Source: Bacteroidota bacterium (lineage in GTDB: Bacteria > Bacteroidota > Bacteroidia > Bacteroidales > Prolixibacteraceae). From it: a DNA stretch of 64,000 bases. The stretch's first letter is position 1, and each line of letters begins with the position of its first letter. Under the pieces are notes generated by a model. It had not been told where the DNA came from and ran no database searches. It saw nothing but the letters and a program-made list of their open reading frames with translations. The position numbers and the translations under genes are program-made. Below, piece by piece: positions 16,737-24,973 of this stretch. The stretch lies in NCBI GenBank assembly GCA_023251435.1, contig JAHEYU010000003.1, positions 87,089-151,088 on the forward strand, written 5' to 3'.

Positions 16737-17659
16737 TGTACGATATTATTGGTGATGTTCATGGTCATGCCGATCAGCTAAAAAGCCTGTTGAAAAATAT
16801 GGGTTATAAGCTTACCGGTGATTTCTATTCGCATCAGAACCGCAAAGCTGTATTTGTTGGCGATTTCATTAATCGTGGTCCAAAAATCAGGGAAACTATT
16901 CTCATAATCCGAAAGATGGTTGAGAAGGGTTCGGCTTATGCCATATTGGGAAATCATGAAATGTACGCAGTTTTGTATTATCTGCGCGATATTGAAGGTA
17001 AATATTATAAAAAGCGAATACCAAAGTACCAGCTGCAGATAAATCAAACGCTCAGCGAATTTGTTCCACACAAAGAAGAATTAAAAAGTCACTTAAAATG
17101 GTTGCGAACCTTACCAATGTTTCTCGATTTTGGCGATATCAGGGTTATTCATGCTTGTTGGGATGATAAAAATATTAAACTTATCAAAGAGGCGATTACT
17201 GAACCAAAACTTTCTAAAACCATTTTGCGCGAAATTGCCCTGAACGAAACCAGATTTTCTGAAAGCTTTTGGGAATCCTGTAAAGGTGTCGATTTTCAGC
17301 TACCCAAAGACTTACTTGTTTTTGATGATGAAGGACGCCCACACCGTTCATTTCGGATGAAATGGTGGGCCAATCCGGAGGGAATGACTTTCAACGAAAT
17401 TTCACTTGAGAGTCGGTTTGCACTTCCGGCCTATACCATACCCAATGAGATTATTCAAAAAAGGAATCCCTATCCCCCAAATGATCCGATTGTTTTCTTC
17501 GGACATTACTGCTTAAATCAGTGTTGCGGTATTTTGACTGAAAATCTTTGTTGCGTTGATTCATGCGTTACCCGTACCGGTAAATTACTGGCATACAGGT
17601 GGGATGGTGAAAAAAAATTGAAAAAAGATAATTTTATTCTTTCAGATTCTGCAGATTAA
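16736..17659 (+). CDS. Calcineurin-like metallophosphoesterase
   Basis: A 307-residue cytoplasmic phosphatase of the PPP/ApaH-like group. All metal-ligand motifs are seen in order: GDVHGH (6-11), GDFINRGP, GNHE, a central His (IHACWDD) and GHYCL near the end. Such proteins hydrolyse phosphoserine, diadenosine tetraphosphate or RNA cap-like ends; the exact substrate cannot be read from sequence. The ATG directly abuts the T-tract of the preceding terminator, so the transcript must begin within or very near that hairpin or be read through. Confidence 0.85.
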   Translation: MYDIIGDVHGHADQLKSLLKNMGYKLTGDFYSHQNRKAVFVGDFINRGPKIRETILIIRKMVEKGSAYAILGNHEMYAVLYYLRDIEGKYYKKRIPKYQLQINQTLSEFVPHKEELKSHLKWLRTLPMFLDFGDIRVIHACWDDKNIKLIKEAITEPKLSKTILREIALNETRFSESFWESCKGVDFQLPKDLLVFDDEGRPHRSFRMKWWANPEGMTFNEISLESRFALPAYTIPNEIIQKRNPYPPNDPIVFFGHYCLNQCCGILTENLCCVDSCVTRTGKLLAYRWDGEKKLKKDNFILSDSAD

Positions 17660-17870
17660 GTGTTTGATATTTAGTAGAATATGAGGTTTTTAAAATACAC
17701 TTTTTAAACTTTAATTATTTTAATTTGACCTATTGCGGGGATAAAAAGAAAGGCTATATTTGCAAAGCCTTTTGAGAAACGGATTTCAGGAGGTTTGTTC
17801 TTTAAAAGTGCTGTAAATTTTGAAAAAACAACCTGATTTTTATTCGATCGGGTTAATTCGAAAATACTCT

Positions 17871-17944
17871 GGTGCGGTAGTTCAGTCGGTTAGAATATCG
17901 GCCTGTCACGCCGAGGGTCGCGGGTTCGAGTCCCGTCCGCACCG
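17871..17944 (+). tRNA. tRNA-Asp (GTC), copy 1
   Basis: The acceptor arms GGTGCGG and CCGCACC pair perfectly. The D-arm, anticodon stem-loop with GTC (GCCTGTCACGC) and T-arm CGGGTTCGAGTCCCG are complete, with G as discriminator. 74 nt; CCA is not encoded. Confidence 0.97.
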
Positions 17945-17987
17945 CCCTCTCAAAATTTACAATACTAGATCAAAAATACTGAAAATT

Positions 17988-18061
17988 GGTGCGGTAGTTC
18001 AGTCGGTTAGAATATCGGCCTGTCACGCCGAGGGTCGCGGGTTCGAGTCCCGTCCGCACCG
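17988..18061 (+). tRNA. tRNA-Asp (GTC), copy 2
   Basis: Identical in sequence to copy 1, 43 bp downstream, and followed directly by a terminator. The two are probably one transcript. Confidence 0.97.
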
Positions 18062-18062
18062 C

Positions 18063-18089
18063 AAAAAGGGAGATTTATCTCCCTTTTTT
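18063..18089 (+). terminator. Terminator of the tRNA-Asp pair
   Basis: AAAAAGGGAG and CTCCCTTTTTT form a stem around ATTTAT with a T6 tail, starting 2 nt after the second tRNA. Confidence 0.85.
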
Positions 18090-18093
18090 CATT

Positions 18094-18369
18094 ATGGAAT
18101 ACTTCGTTTATATTATTGAATCAGAGCAATCAGGTATTTTTTATAAAGGATACACTTCATATCCTTTATTGCGACTTGAAGAACATAACCGGGGACAGAG
18201 TCGGTACACCTCGGGCAAAGGTCCTTTGAATATGGTTTATCTCGAAAAAATGACAGATAAGAGAGCTGCCTTAATAAGGGAAAAACAATTAAAAAGAGTC
18301 AATGGCAATTATATCAGAAGGCTCATTATTTCGGATTTAAATATTATGGGTCAATTCATTTCTTCATAG
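18094..18369 (+). CDS. GIY-YIG nuclease domain protein
   Basis: A 91-residue single-domain protein of the UPF0213/YhbQ-like GIY-YIG group. It shows FVYIIESE with YKGYTSYPLLRLEEHN (the GIY..YIG equivalent is VYI..YKG, with Arg in LLRLEEHN) and YTSGKGPLNMVYLE with ALIREKQLK. These small proteins are very common in Bacteroidota, often beside tRNA genes, and can be mobile. Its molecular role is unknown; DNA nicking or structure-specific cleavage is the family expectation. It lies between the intact tRNA-Asp pair and a rearranged tRNA-Asp copy. Confidence 0.85.
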   Translation: MEYFVYIIESEQSGIFYKGYTSYPLLRLEEHNRGQSRYTSGKGPLNMVYLEKMTDKRAALIREKQLKRVNGNYIRRLIISDLNIMGQFISS

Positions 18370-18408
18370 AGTACCAATTTTAACTATTTTTTGCTGAACT
18401 CAGATTTG

Positions 18409-18473
18409 TCGGTTAGAATATCGGCCTGTCATCTCGCTTTGAGGCGAGACGGGTTCGAGTCCCGTCCGCACCG
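18409..18473 (+). pseudogene. Rearranged tRNA-Asp fragment
   Basis: The segment 18409-18431 is identical to the D-loop-to-anticodon part of the intact tRNA-Asp genes, and 18449-18473 to their T-arm and acceptor 3' half. In between, the 12 bp CGCCGAGGGTCG of the real gene are replaced by an 18-bp self-complementary word TCTCGCTTTGAGGCGAGA. The 5' acceptor strand is absent, so it cannot fold into a tRNA. It looks like the duplicated att end of an integrated element. Confidence 0.75.
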
Positions 18474-18485
18474 CCTTTAATAACT

Positions 18486-18513
18486 AAAGTCCTTGAAATT
18501 CAAGGACTTTTTT
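18486..18513 (+). terminator. Terminator after the tRNA fragment
   Basis: AAAGTCCTTGAA and TTCAAGGACTTT form a tight stem followed by a T-run, 12 bp after the fragment. Confidence 0.75.
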
Positions 18514-18570
18514 ATTTGGTGTAAAACGTAGTGTAAAACCAAATGGGTTGTGGTGTAAAATATTTCCTAT

Positions 18571-18873
18571 TCAACTACTTCGGAAATCCTGTTCCTTTTG
18601 AAATCTTCGGTGTTCAGTAAACCATGTTTGATTGACATTTTTTTTTGTCTTAATGATGGTTTTGTTTGAATAATCTACAATTTTACTAACGTCCCGTATC
18701 GTTAAAACCTTCTTCAAATTTTTGATAATCCTTTGTGTCAGGTCTTTGTTTAGAAAATCTTTTTCATTTTCGTTTGTACCTTCAGGTCTTCCTAATTTTC
18801 CACCCCTTTGAACATAGACCAAACGACCTGTCATGGTTAGTTCTTTAATGTTTTCCAACTCCATTTCGTACAT
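18571..18873 (-). pseudogene. Serine recombinase (resolvase/invertase), C-terminal fragment
   Basis: The 100-residue ORF carries the linker word GKLGRPEGTNENEKDFLNK and a following HTH-like stretch (VLTIRDVSKIVDYSNKTIIK). These are typical for the DNA-binding tail of Bacteroidota serine recombinases of the Hin/Tn3 resolvase type. The catalytic N-terminal domain with the serine nucleophile is absent: just upstream on this strand the sequence changes to a SusC fragment. It is therefore a remnant of an integrated element. Words similar to integrase-gene ends (GTGTAAAACGTAGTGTAAAACC) lie next to it at about 18520. Confidence 0.65.
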
Positions 18874-18887
18874 TACAGACGGAAATG

Positions 18888-19295
18888 GTAGTTATTCGAT
18901 TTCCAATTTTTCCTGAAAATTCGACATTGCTGTTTTCGTTTGTGGGGATGAAGGCACAGGAGATTTCTACAGGTGGAAAGACTACGATTGATGTTAGGCT
19001 TGTTGGAGATGCCATTGGAATTGATGAGGTCGTGGCAGTTGGTTATGGGACGCAACAGAAAGGGAATTTATCAGGAGCTGTGGCCTCTATTAGTGGTGAT
19101 TTAATGGCAAAACGCCCTGTAACTAACCCTGCTGCCATGATTCAAGGTTTAGCTCCAGGGGTTCGTGTCGTTCAAGGATTAGGACAACCAGGTAATGAAG
19201 CAATCACCATTCGTGTTCGTGGACAATGCACTTTTTCATCTGCTGGTTCCGATCCGTTAATTCTGGTCAATGGAGATTCGGTGTTTGGTTCCTGA
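18888..19295 (+). pseudogene. SusC/TonB-dependent receptor fragment (plug region)
   Basis: Reads LLFSFVGMKAQEI, then VDEVVAVGYGTQ-like IGIDEVVAVGYGTQQKGNLS and a plug segment with APGVRVVQGLGQPGNEA and LILVNGDSVFG. This is the carboxypeptidase-like domain end plus TonB plug of SusC proteins. The signal region and the entire beta-barrel are missing, and the frame ends at TGA 19293-19295. The left end meets the recombinase remnant and the right end a fucosidase-like remnant, so it is a broken piece and not a working receptor. Confidence 0.8.
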
Positions 19296-19301
19296 CCATG
19301 T

Positions 19302-19556
19302 GAGGCAAAAAGCGACAACTGGGGATTTATCACCTGCAAAAAGCAGGGAGCGAATAAGAATCGGTTGTATTTCAACATTGTCAATTGGCCTGAAAACCTT
19401 GAGCTGGTAGTAAAAGGAATCGATCGGGTACCAGAGAAAGTCTATTTGCTTGAAACCGGACAACAACTTGATTTTATCCCTTATCCCGAAATGGAATGAC
19501 CATCTGGTTACTGAACAATCCAATTGATCCAAATTTGACGCTGGCGGTCGTTGAAT
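19302..19556 (+). pseudogene. GH29 alpha-L-fucosidase C-terminal remnant (frameshifted)
   Basis: Translation gives SDNWGFITCKKQGANKNRLY, then FNIVNWPENLELVVKGIDRV, ending at a TGA near 19499. A second frame continues with MTIWLLNNPIDPNLTLAVVE. The pattern W-G-x-x-T-x-K...LYxxVxxWPxxxxL is shared with the C-terminal beta-sandwich of the GH29 proteins further down this window. It is a decayed fragment; whether it came from the same gene as the N-terminal piece at 22835 cannot be told. The following 425 bp (19557-19981) show nothing else. Confidence 0.5.
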
Positions 19557-19981
19557 GATATGATTTTAAAATGATGATAGAATGAATTTCTTAACCCTCA
19601 TTGCGGTTATTCATCCATAACAAGCTGACAGTGTGGTTTTATTCTTAAAAGTTTCGTCAGTATGCCACACGAATTATTTTCGGGGCATTGGGATTTGTCT
19701 ATATTTTAATTTGGTGCAAATTATACCAAATGCAATTCTCAATAAATCAACTCCGGCATCCTCATCATCAATTCCGTTTCGTTGAAATTTTACATCAGAG
19801 GTTGCGAATCAATGTTTCCCATGTTGAAAATAAGTTTTAGGAGCGAATTCCCCGATTGATATTACAAGGAGTAAAAAGTACAAAAGTTGTTGAGAAAGAT
19901 ATTCAACTGGACAGTTTTTTTTATTCCGATAATTTTTCAGGAATATATTTTACTTTTAGACCAAATAAATTATCAAAACCA

Positions 19982-20620
19982 ATGAAAACTATTCTTATTA
20001 CCGTGCTTGTGTTTTTGGCAGTTTCTGGCTTTGCTCAAAAAAAACAATCGTTATTTAATGGCAAAAACCTGAAAGGCTGGACAATTTATGTGAATGATCC
20101 GAAAATAGCTCCTGAAAATTACTTCTACGTGAAAGATGGGGTGATTGAAACGATCGGTGTACCGGTGGGTTATATGCGTACGAAAAAGGAATATTCCAAT
20201 TACCGCTTGCATGTAGAATGGCGTTATCCTGAAAATCCAACCAATAGTGGAATCATGGTACACACAAACGGCCCCGACAAGATTTGGGTAAGCCATTATC
20301 AGGCGCAATTGAAACATGAAAATGCCGGCGATTTTATTGTGCATGGAGTGGGAGAGAAAGCTACTATTCGCGATAGCGTTTATGTTTCGACGGATACAGT
20401 AAAACCAGTTGTTCCCAAATTACTCCCTTCGAACGAAAATCCTGCCGGAGAATGGAATAGCTACGATATTACCTGCAAAGGAACTACGGTTGAAGTAAAA
20501 GTAAACGGATTACTTCAAAATACCGCCACCAATTGCTCGTTGACTAAAGGTGGAATTAGCTTACAGGCTGAAGGTTCCAAAATCCAATTCCGAAATTTGT
20601 GGATCGAAAAGATAAAATAG
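19982..20620 (+). CDS. DUF1080 (3-keto-disaccharide hydrolase-like) secreted protein
   Basis: A 212-residue protein with a signal peptide (ITVLVFLAVSGFAQ) and a concanavalin-like jelly roll of the DUF1080 family. Visible words are SLFNGKNLKGWTIYV, YRLHVEWRYPENPTNSGIMV and GEWNSYDITCKGTTVEVKVNG. Members are periplasmic and some hydrolyse 3-keto-glycosides. The ORF track starts at 19856, but the ATG at 19982 begins the signal peptide and the upstream part lies in non-coding sequence. It stands alone between pseudogenes, so it is either a survivor of a former locus or separately expressed. Confidence 0.85.
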   Translation: MKTILITVLVFLAVSGFAQKKQSLFNGKNLKGWTIYVNDPKIAPENYFYVKDGVIETIGVPVGYMRTKKEYSNYRLHVEWRYPENPTNSGIMVHTNGPDKIWVSHYQAQLKHENAGDFIVHGVGEKATIRDSVYVSTDTVKPVVPKLLPSNENPAGEWNSYDITCKGTTVEVKVNGLLQNTATNCSLTKGGISLQAEGSKIQFRNLWIEKIK

Positions 20621-20783
20621 AGCAGAGTTTAGTAGTTAATTTTTTGTGGAATAAATTGTTGTAGGTTAAATTGTTAGGTGCTATCCAATCATTCATACAT
20701 CCACCAATTTAACCATTCAATATTTTTTAATATAATAATAAGTGCCATAAAAAATGCAAATTAAAGAGAAACGACCATTGCTA

Positions 20784-20813
20784 TTAGGATATGCCCAAAA
20801 ATTTGCAGTCGCT
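20784..20813. repeat. 30-bp direct repeat, copy 1
   Basis: TTAGGATATGCCCAAAAATT begins a 30-bp word that recurs at 21029-21058 with one mismatch. The gap 20621-21160 otherwise holds no gene I can support. Confidence 0.7.
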
Positions 20814-21028
20814 TTTAACCCCTAGTAATCGGGGCAATCATCACCTTATACCATGGGATTTATAATCTTAAACAACATAAATAGTTGATCGGAAATTTAG
20901 TTTTACCCCTTTACCTTTAAGGACAAGGGAGGCAGGGCCAACCCACATTTTGATCGTCAAGTATTTTCCGGCAATCAAATAGTTCATCTTCTCATTTTGC
21001 GGGTTTAATTTTTACAGCACCTTGCTCC

Positions 21029-21058
21029 TTAGGATATGCCCAAAAATTAGCAGTCGCT
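21029..21058. repeat. 30-bp direct repeat, copy 2
   Basis: Second copy, 245 bp after the first (29/30 identical), followed by GTGACGTTATAAATCGTCA, a short inverted word. It lies 103 bp from the end of the ATPase gene. Confidence 0.7.
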
Positions 21059-21160
21059 GGTGACGTTATAAATCGTCAATTTTTACCGGCAAGTGTACGG
21101 GCAGTTTCAATGGATTATATGCGACCAGTAAGGAAACCTGAAATTTTAATTCTTGAAGAA

Positions 21161-22414
21161 TTAAACCCCAAGCGAGGCAAGTGAAATAACATTTATACCG
21201 TCAGCTCGTGTGTAACTTATTCCTGTACCTGTTATGATATTCAAAGATTGAGGTGCCTGTGTTTTTGTTGTATCAATTACAGCGGCAAATTTAGTTAGAT
21301 TGGCGGCGGCGACGTCAATTTGCCCCGTTCCGAGTTTTATTTCAAAGGCAGCATATTCGCCGGAATATTTTTGTACGATTACATCTACTTCGAGACTTGA
21401 AGAATCGCGGTAGTGATACACTTTTGCATCATTTGCCTGCGCATACACGCGAAGCTCGTGTGTGGCAAGCGACTCAAAAAGAAAGCCAGTGAATTTCAGG
21501 TCGGAAAGTAATGATTTTTTATTTGCGCCGAGTGCAGCTACGGCAAGCGAAACATCTGTGAAATGACGTTTGGGAGCTTTTCTGAGCAGAGCAGAAGAAC
21601 GTAAATGTGTATTCCATGCGGGCTGATTTTCAATAATCATAAGACGTTCGAGCGCATCGAGATAATCGTAGATCGTCGGGCGTGAAACGGTGACACTGTC
21701 TTTTTCAAAAATGTCGGTTTCTATCGAAACAGTTTCGACGGTTGTGGCGGTATTTCTTGCCAGCGACCGAAGCAAATTAAGTACTTTTGCATGGTTGCGT
21801 TTCACATTTGAAACACGGCTCATATCTGCTTCGGCAAGCAAATCAATATATGCACGGTTTATGTCAGTAGCCTGTGTAATACTTTTATTTATCAAACCGG
21901 GGAAACCACCGGTTATAATTTTCTCAATAATAAATTCCAAATCAGTTGCTTCATCGTAAATATCAACCCTACCACCTTCCAAAAGTGCTTTCAAACTGAT
22001 TTTTCCTGACGAATGTCCTAATTCCTGCCAACTCATCGTGCGCATATCGAGTGTGGTAAACCTCCCTGCACCGGAGTGTTTCTTTGCGGTTTCGTCAGGA
22101 TTTGCCGATCCGGTAAGAATGAATTGTGCAGGTAAAGCACGTTTGTCGACTTCATGGCGGATAAGATTCCAGAGTTTGGGCTGTTCCTGCCATTCGTCTA
22201 TCAGGCGTGGCGGGTTACCAAGCAAAAGGCGGTTTGGTGAGGTGTCCATCAGCAGGGGTACCTGCGGGTCGGTATCAACCTCCAAAATACTTTTTGCAAA
22301 TTGTTTTGCAGATTCTGTTTTTCCACATGCTTTGGCACCACGAATCAGCACAGCTCCTGCCGCCTGTAATTTGCGCTGAAGTTCTGTATCGGTTATTCGA
22401 TTTACATATGCCAT
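21161..22414 (-). CDS. AAA ATPase with DUF4143 domain
   Basis: A 417-residue protein: an AAA_14 ATPase domain (about 1-180) with Walker A GAKACGKT at 26-33 and a Walker B-like LIDEWQEQPKLW. A DUF4143 nuclease-like domain follows (about 200-370), with DVIVQKYSGEYAAFEIKLG matching the PD-(D/E)xK-type pattern. The physiological role of this family is poorly known; members are frequent in mobile regions. Here it stands among pseudogenes and the AbiE pair, consistent with an accessory island. The upstream gap 22415-22834 shows no gene. Confidence 0.88.
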   Translation of the reverse strand: MAYVNRITDTELQRKLQAAGAVLIRGAKACGKTESAKQFAKSILEVDTDPQVPLLMDTSPNRLLLGNPPRLIDEWQEQPKLWNLIRHEVDKRALPAQFILTGSANPDETAKKHSGAGRFTTLDMRTMSWQELGHSSGKISLKALLEGGRVDIYDEATDLEFIIEKIITGGFPGLINKSITQATDINRAYIDLLAEADMSRVSNVKRNHAKVLNLLRSLARNTATTVETVSIETDIFEKDSVTVSRPTIYDYLDALERLMIIENQPAWNTHLRSSALLRKAPKRHFTDVSLAVAALGANKKSLLSDLKFTGFLFESLATHELRVYAQANDAKVYHYRDSSSLEVDVIVQKYSGEYAAFEIKLGTGQIDVAAANLTKFAAVIDTTKTQAPQSLNIITGTGISYTRADGINVISLASLGV

Positions 22415-22834
22415 AATCAGTTAGTAATTAAGAAATGAAATCAACTTTTCTGCAAAGATAAAGAATTCATATTACAAATAGATAGGATATAAATTTACAG
22501 ATTATGTGATACATATTTTACAGATTATTAATTCTTTGTTTTATTAAATTGCAACAATACCGAAAGTCGGGTTGGTTTTCTGCACTGTCAAAAAGGTGTC
22601 GTGTTTAGAACGGGGGATATACTTTCTTCTTTTGCGGCAATAACAAGTTACCTTGCATGTCTGTTAATGGCTCCTAAATAAAACCAGAATTTGGCAAATA
22701 GCTTAATTCTGCAATGAATCAACTGATTTGTTCAATTCTAAATAGATTAGATTGAATACTTTAGTAAACGAAAAATTGGGTTTATCTGTTTTTTTTTTAG
22801 AATATAAAGTGATAAAAAATAAACCAATATAGAA

Positions 22835-23389
22835 ATGAATATCAGAAGATTAACGATAGTGTTTGTGCTGATCGCGGCAAATGTTTTTAATGGTTTTTCG
22901 CAAACGAAACCGATGAACGAAATGTGGGGAGAAACATCAGTTTCAGTCGATGCCTTAAAAGCTGGTCGCGGAAAACTGTTTGATGAAGGAAATTTTGGCA
23001 TGTTCATCCATTGGGGATTGTTTTCGAATTTGGGGGGTAAATGGCAGGGAAAAACGTACTACGGAATCGGTGAATGGATCATGAACAAAAATATGGCCGG
23101 TATTCCGGTGAATGCCTATAAAGAGGTCGCCAAAGAATTCAACCCCTCAAAGTTTGATGCCAAAGCCATTGCACAACTGGCCAAAGATGCCGGTATGAAA
23201 TACATCATTATCACGAGCAAGCATCACGAAGGATTTGCCATGTTTCATTCCAAAGCTGATTCGTTCAACATCGTCGATGCGACTCCTTATGCCCGCGACC
23301 CGATGAAAGAATTGTCGGCAACATGCCGCGAACTGGGTGATCCGGAAACCTCCAGTCTTGAATCCATTCACATTTATCCGATCAATTAA
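22835..23389 (+). pseudogene. GH29 alpha-L-fucosidase, N-terminal fragment
   Basis: The first about 168 residues match the other GH29 proteins here: signal peptide (VFVLIAANVFNGFSQ), FGMFIHWGLF, ITSKHHEGFAMF and DPMKELSATCRELG. After that the frame runs into an unrelated tail (DPETSSLESIHIYPIN) and stops at 184 residues. The catalytic nucleophile segment of the family (LWxD) is missing, so it is inactive as a fucosidase. The AbiE operon begins about 100 bp after the break, which suggests insertion or deletion at this point. Confidence 0.8.
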
Positions 23390-23413
23390 AGCATCTTTAG
23401 AGGAGAATATAAT

Positions 23414-23468
23414 AGCTGATTTTGCATATTTAGTTGAATTTATATCGTTTTTATATGCAAAAATAGCT
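23414..23468. promoter_or_regulatory. Inverted repeat upstream of abiE, candidate AbiEi operator
   Basis: AGCTGATTTTGCATAT (23414-23429) and ATATGCAAAAATAGCT (23453-23468) are complementary in 14 of 16 positions with a 23-bp spacer. The site lies 24 bp before the antitoxin start. AbiEi antitoxins are known to bind inverted repeats in their own promoter. Confidence 0.6.
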
Positions 23469-23475
23469 ACATTTG
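23468..23475 (+). promoter_or_regulatory. Candidate -7 box of the abiE operon
   Basis: TACATTTG matches TAnnTTTG and abuts the right arm of the inverted repeat, so a bound repressor would cover it. The start codon follows 17 bp later. Confidence 0.45.
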
Positions 23476-23492
23476 GGGAGTAATTGTGAATT

Positions 23493-24125
23493 ATGGCAGA
23501 ACAACAAAGAACATATAGTAATATTCCGATGGAAATTTCGGTGCTTAGGGAAGGCGTTGCCGATTACCGCGCACAAAATAACAGAATAAGCAATATGGAA
23601 CGTTCCGGCGAACTGATTCGCATACGAAGAGGATTGTATGTAGCCGACCCACGATTAAGCAACCAGGAGATTTCGCGCGAATTAATTGCCAATAATTTGT
23701 ATGGGCCATCGTATGTGTCTTTTGAGAGTGCACTCTCTTACCACGGGCTTATTCCCGAGAGGGTAAATGCTGTAAGTTCGGCCACAATCAGAAGGGCTAA
23801 AAGCTACACTACTCCTTTGGGTTTATTCGAATTTGTTACTGTTCCCCGCGATTATTTTCATATAGGAATAGAGCAGATCATTGTTGAAAATCAATACGCA
23901 TTCCTGATAGCCTCGCCCGAAAAGGCGATTTGTGATTTAATTATAACTACTTCAGGATTAAGGTTCCAATCGGTGAAGGCTGCACGTGAATACCTGCTTT
24001 ACGACATGAGAATAAGCATAGACGAACATGAAAACTGGGATGACGAAATATTTGCACAATGCTCGGAACACAGCAGAAAGAGGCGGGAAATTAATTTTTT
24101 AAGAAAGGTTATCCAAAATGGCTGA
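23493..24125 (+). CDS. AbiEi-type antitoxin/transcriptional repressor
   Basis: A 210-residue protein of the AbiEi group of type IV toxin-antitoxin systems. The N-terminal winged helix (about 10-55; MEISVLREGVADYRAQ, GELIRIRRGLYVADP) is followed by a domain with YVSFESALSYHGLIPE and SPEKAICDLI that is characteristic of this family. It is expected to repress the operon and neutralise the partner nucleotidyltransferase without direct contact. Its stop overlaps the toxin start by 8 bp. The inverted repeat upstream is the likely operator. Confidence 0.85.
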   Translation: MAEQQRTYSNIPMEISVLREGVADYRAQNNRISNMERSGELIRIRRGLYVADPRLSNQEISRELIANNLYGPSYVSFESALSYHGLIPERVNAVSSATIRRAKSYTTPLGLFEFVTVPRDYFHIGIEQIIVENQYAFLIASPEKAICDLIITTSGLRFQSVKAAREYLLYDMRISIDEHENWDDEIFAQCSEHSRKRREINFLRKVIQNG

Positions 24126-24957
24126 TATTTTCAATCAAATGTTGTTGAGGTACAACATAAAAACAAATGAAGACAGGCAAAATGCGGTACACGAGGTAAT
24201 GCAGCAAATTTGTCTGGCAGGATTAAACAGGGCGGGTTTTTTCGACAAGGCTGCTTTTTATGGTGGCACTTGTTTACGTATATTTTATGGCCTGCGCCGT
24301 TTTTCGGAAGACATGGACTTTTCGCTGACAGAAATCGATGACAAATTCAATTTGGAGAACTATTTCGATGCCATCACAAATGAATTTACTTTACTGGGAC
24401 GCGAGGTTCAGATTCGGAAAAAGGAGAAAAGTCAGGACACGCAAATAGAATCTGCATTTTTGAAAGACAATACAGATATTGTAAATATCCGGTTTCAAAC
24501 CGACCCTTCTGTGAAAATTAAAATTGAAGTGGACAAAGTTCCTCCCTTAAAATTCAACACCGAGCATAAACTTCTGCTTTTGCCTTTTTCGTTTATGACC
24601 CGATGTTTTACCTTGCCCGGTCTTTTTGCAGGAAAAATACATGCTTTAATGTTCCGCAAATGGCGCAACCGCGTAAAGGGTCGCGACTGGTACGATTTTG
24701 AGTGGTATATACGAAACAATGTACAACTGGATTTTAACCATTTTAAAGAAAGGGCTATCCAAAGCGAAGGAATTGAATTTGAGGATTTAACACCCGAACG
24801 ATTCAAACAATTATTGAAAGAAAAAATCAATTCCACTAATATTGAAATGGTAAAAGCCGATGTTCGTAGGTTTGTTATAAACCCTCATGAGCTGGATATT
24901 TGGTCCGCAAACTATTTCCTGCAAATCACTGATATGATGAGGATTGAGTCTCAATAA
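24118..24957 (+). CDS. AbiEii-type nucleotidyltransferase toxin
   Basis: A 279-residue DUF1814-family nucleotidyltransferase. The GG (49-50) of FYGGTCLRIF and the SEDMDF at 63-68 form the GSX10DXD-like catalytic motif. KIHALMFRKWRNRVKGRDWYD gives the conserved Lys and RDWYDF motif of the AbiEii/Toxin_PAF group. The known activity of relatives is transfer of nucleotides to tRNA ends, which stops growth and can block phage. It overlaps the antitoxin by 8 bp and lies 17 bp before the GH106 gene, so it separates a broken fucosidase from an intact rhamnosidase. Confidence 0.87.
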   Translation: MADIFNQMLLRYNIKTNEDRQNAVHEVMQQICLAGLNRAGFFDKAAFYGGTCLRIFYGLRRFSEDMDFSLTEIDDKFNLENYFDAITNEFTLLGREVQIRKKEKSQDTQIESAFLKDNTDIVNIRFQTDPSVKIKIEVDKVPPLKFNTEHKLLLLPFSFMTRCFTLPGLFAGKIHALMFRKWRNRVKGRDWYDFEWYIRNNVQLDFNHFKERAIQSEGIEFEDLTPERFKQLLKEKINSTNIEMVKADVRRFVINPHELDIWSANYFLQITDMMRIESQ

Positions 24958-24973
24958 TCTATAATTTAACAAC

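Noticed and set aside
17820-18119. 99-aa ORF across the tRNA genes
   Set aside because: It is read through two tRNA-Asp genes and a terminator; the duplicated peptide comes from the duplicated tRNA.
18888-19295. Functional SusC receptor
   Set aside because: Only the plug region remains; the signal, N-terminal part and the whole barrel are absent.
18888-23389. One fucosidase gene split by an insertion (C-terminal piece at 19302, N-terminal piece at 22835)
   Set aside because: The pieces are in the wrong order on the same strand for a simple insertion, so a common origin cannot be claimed.
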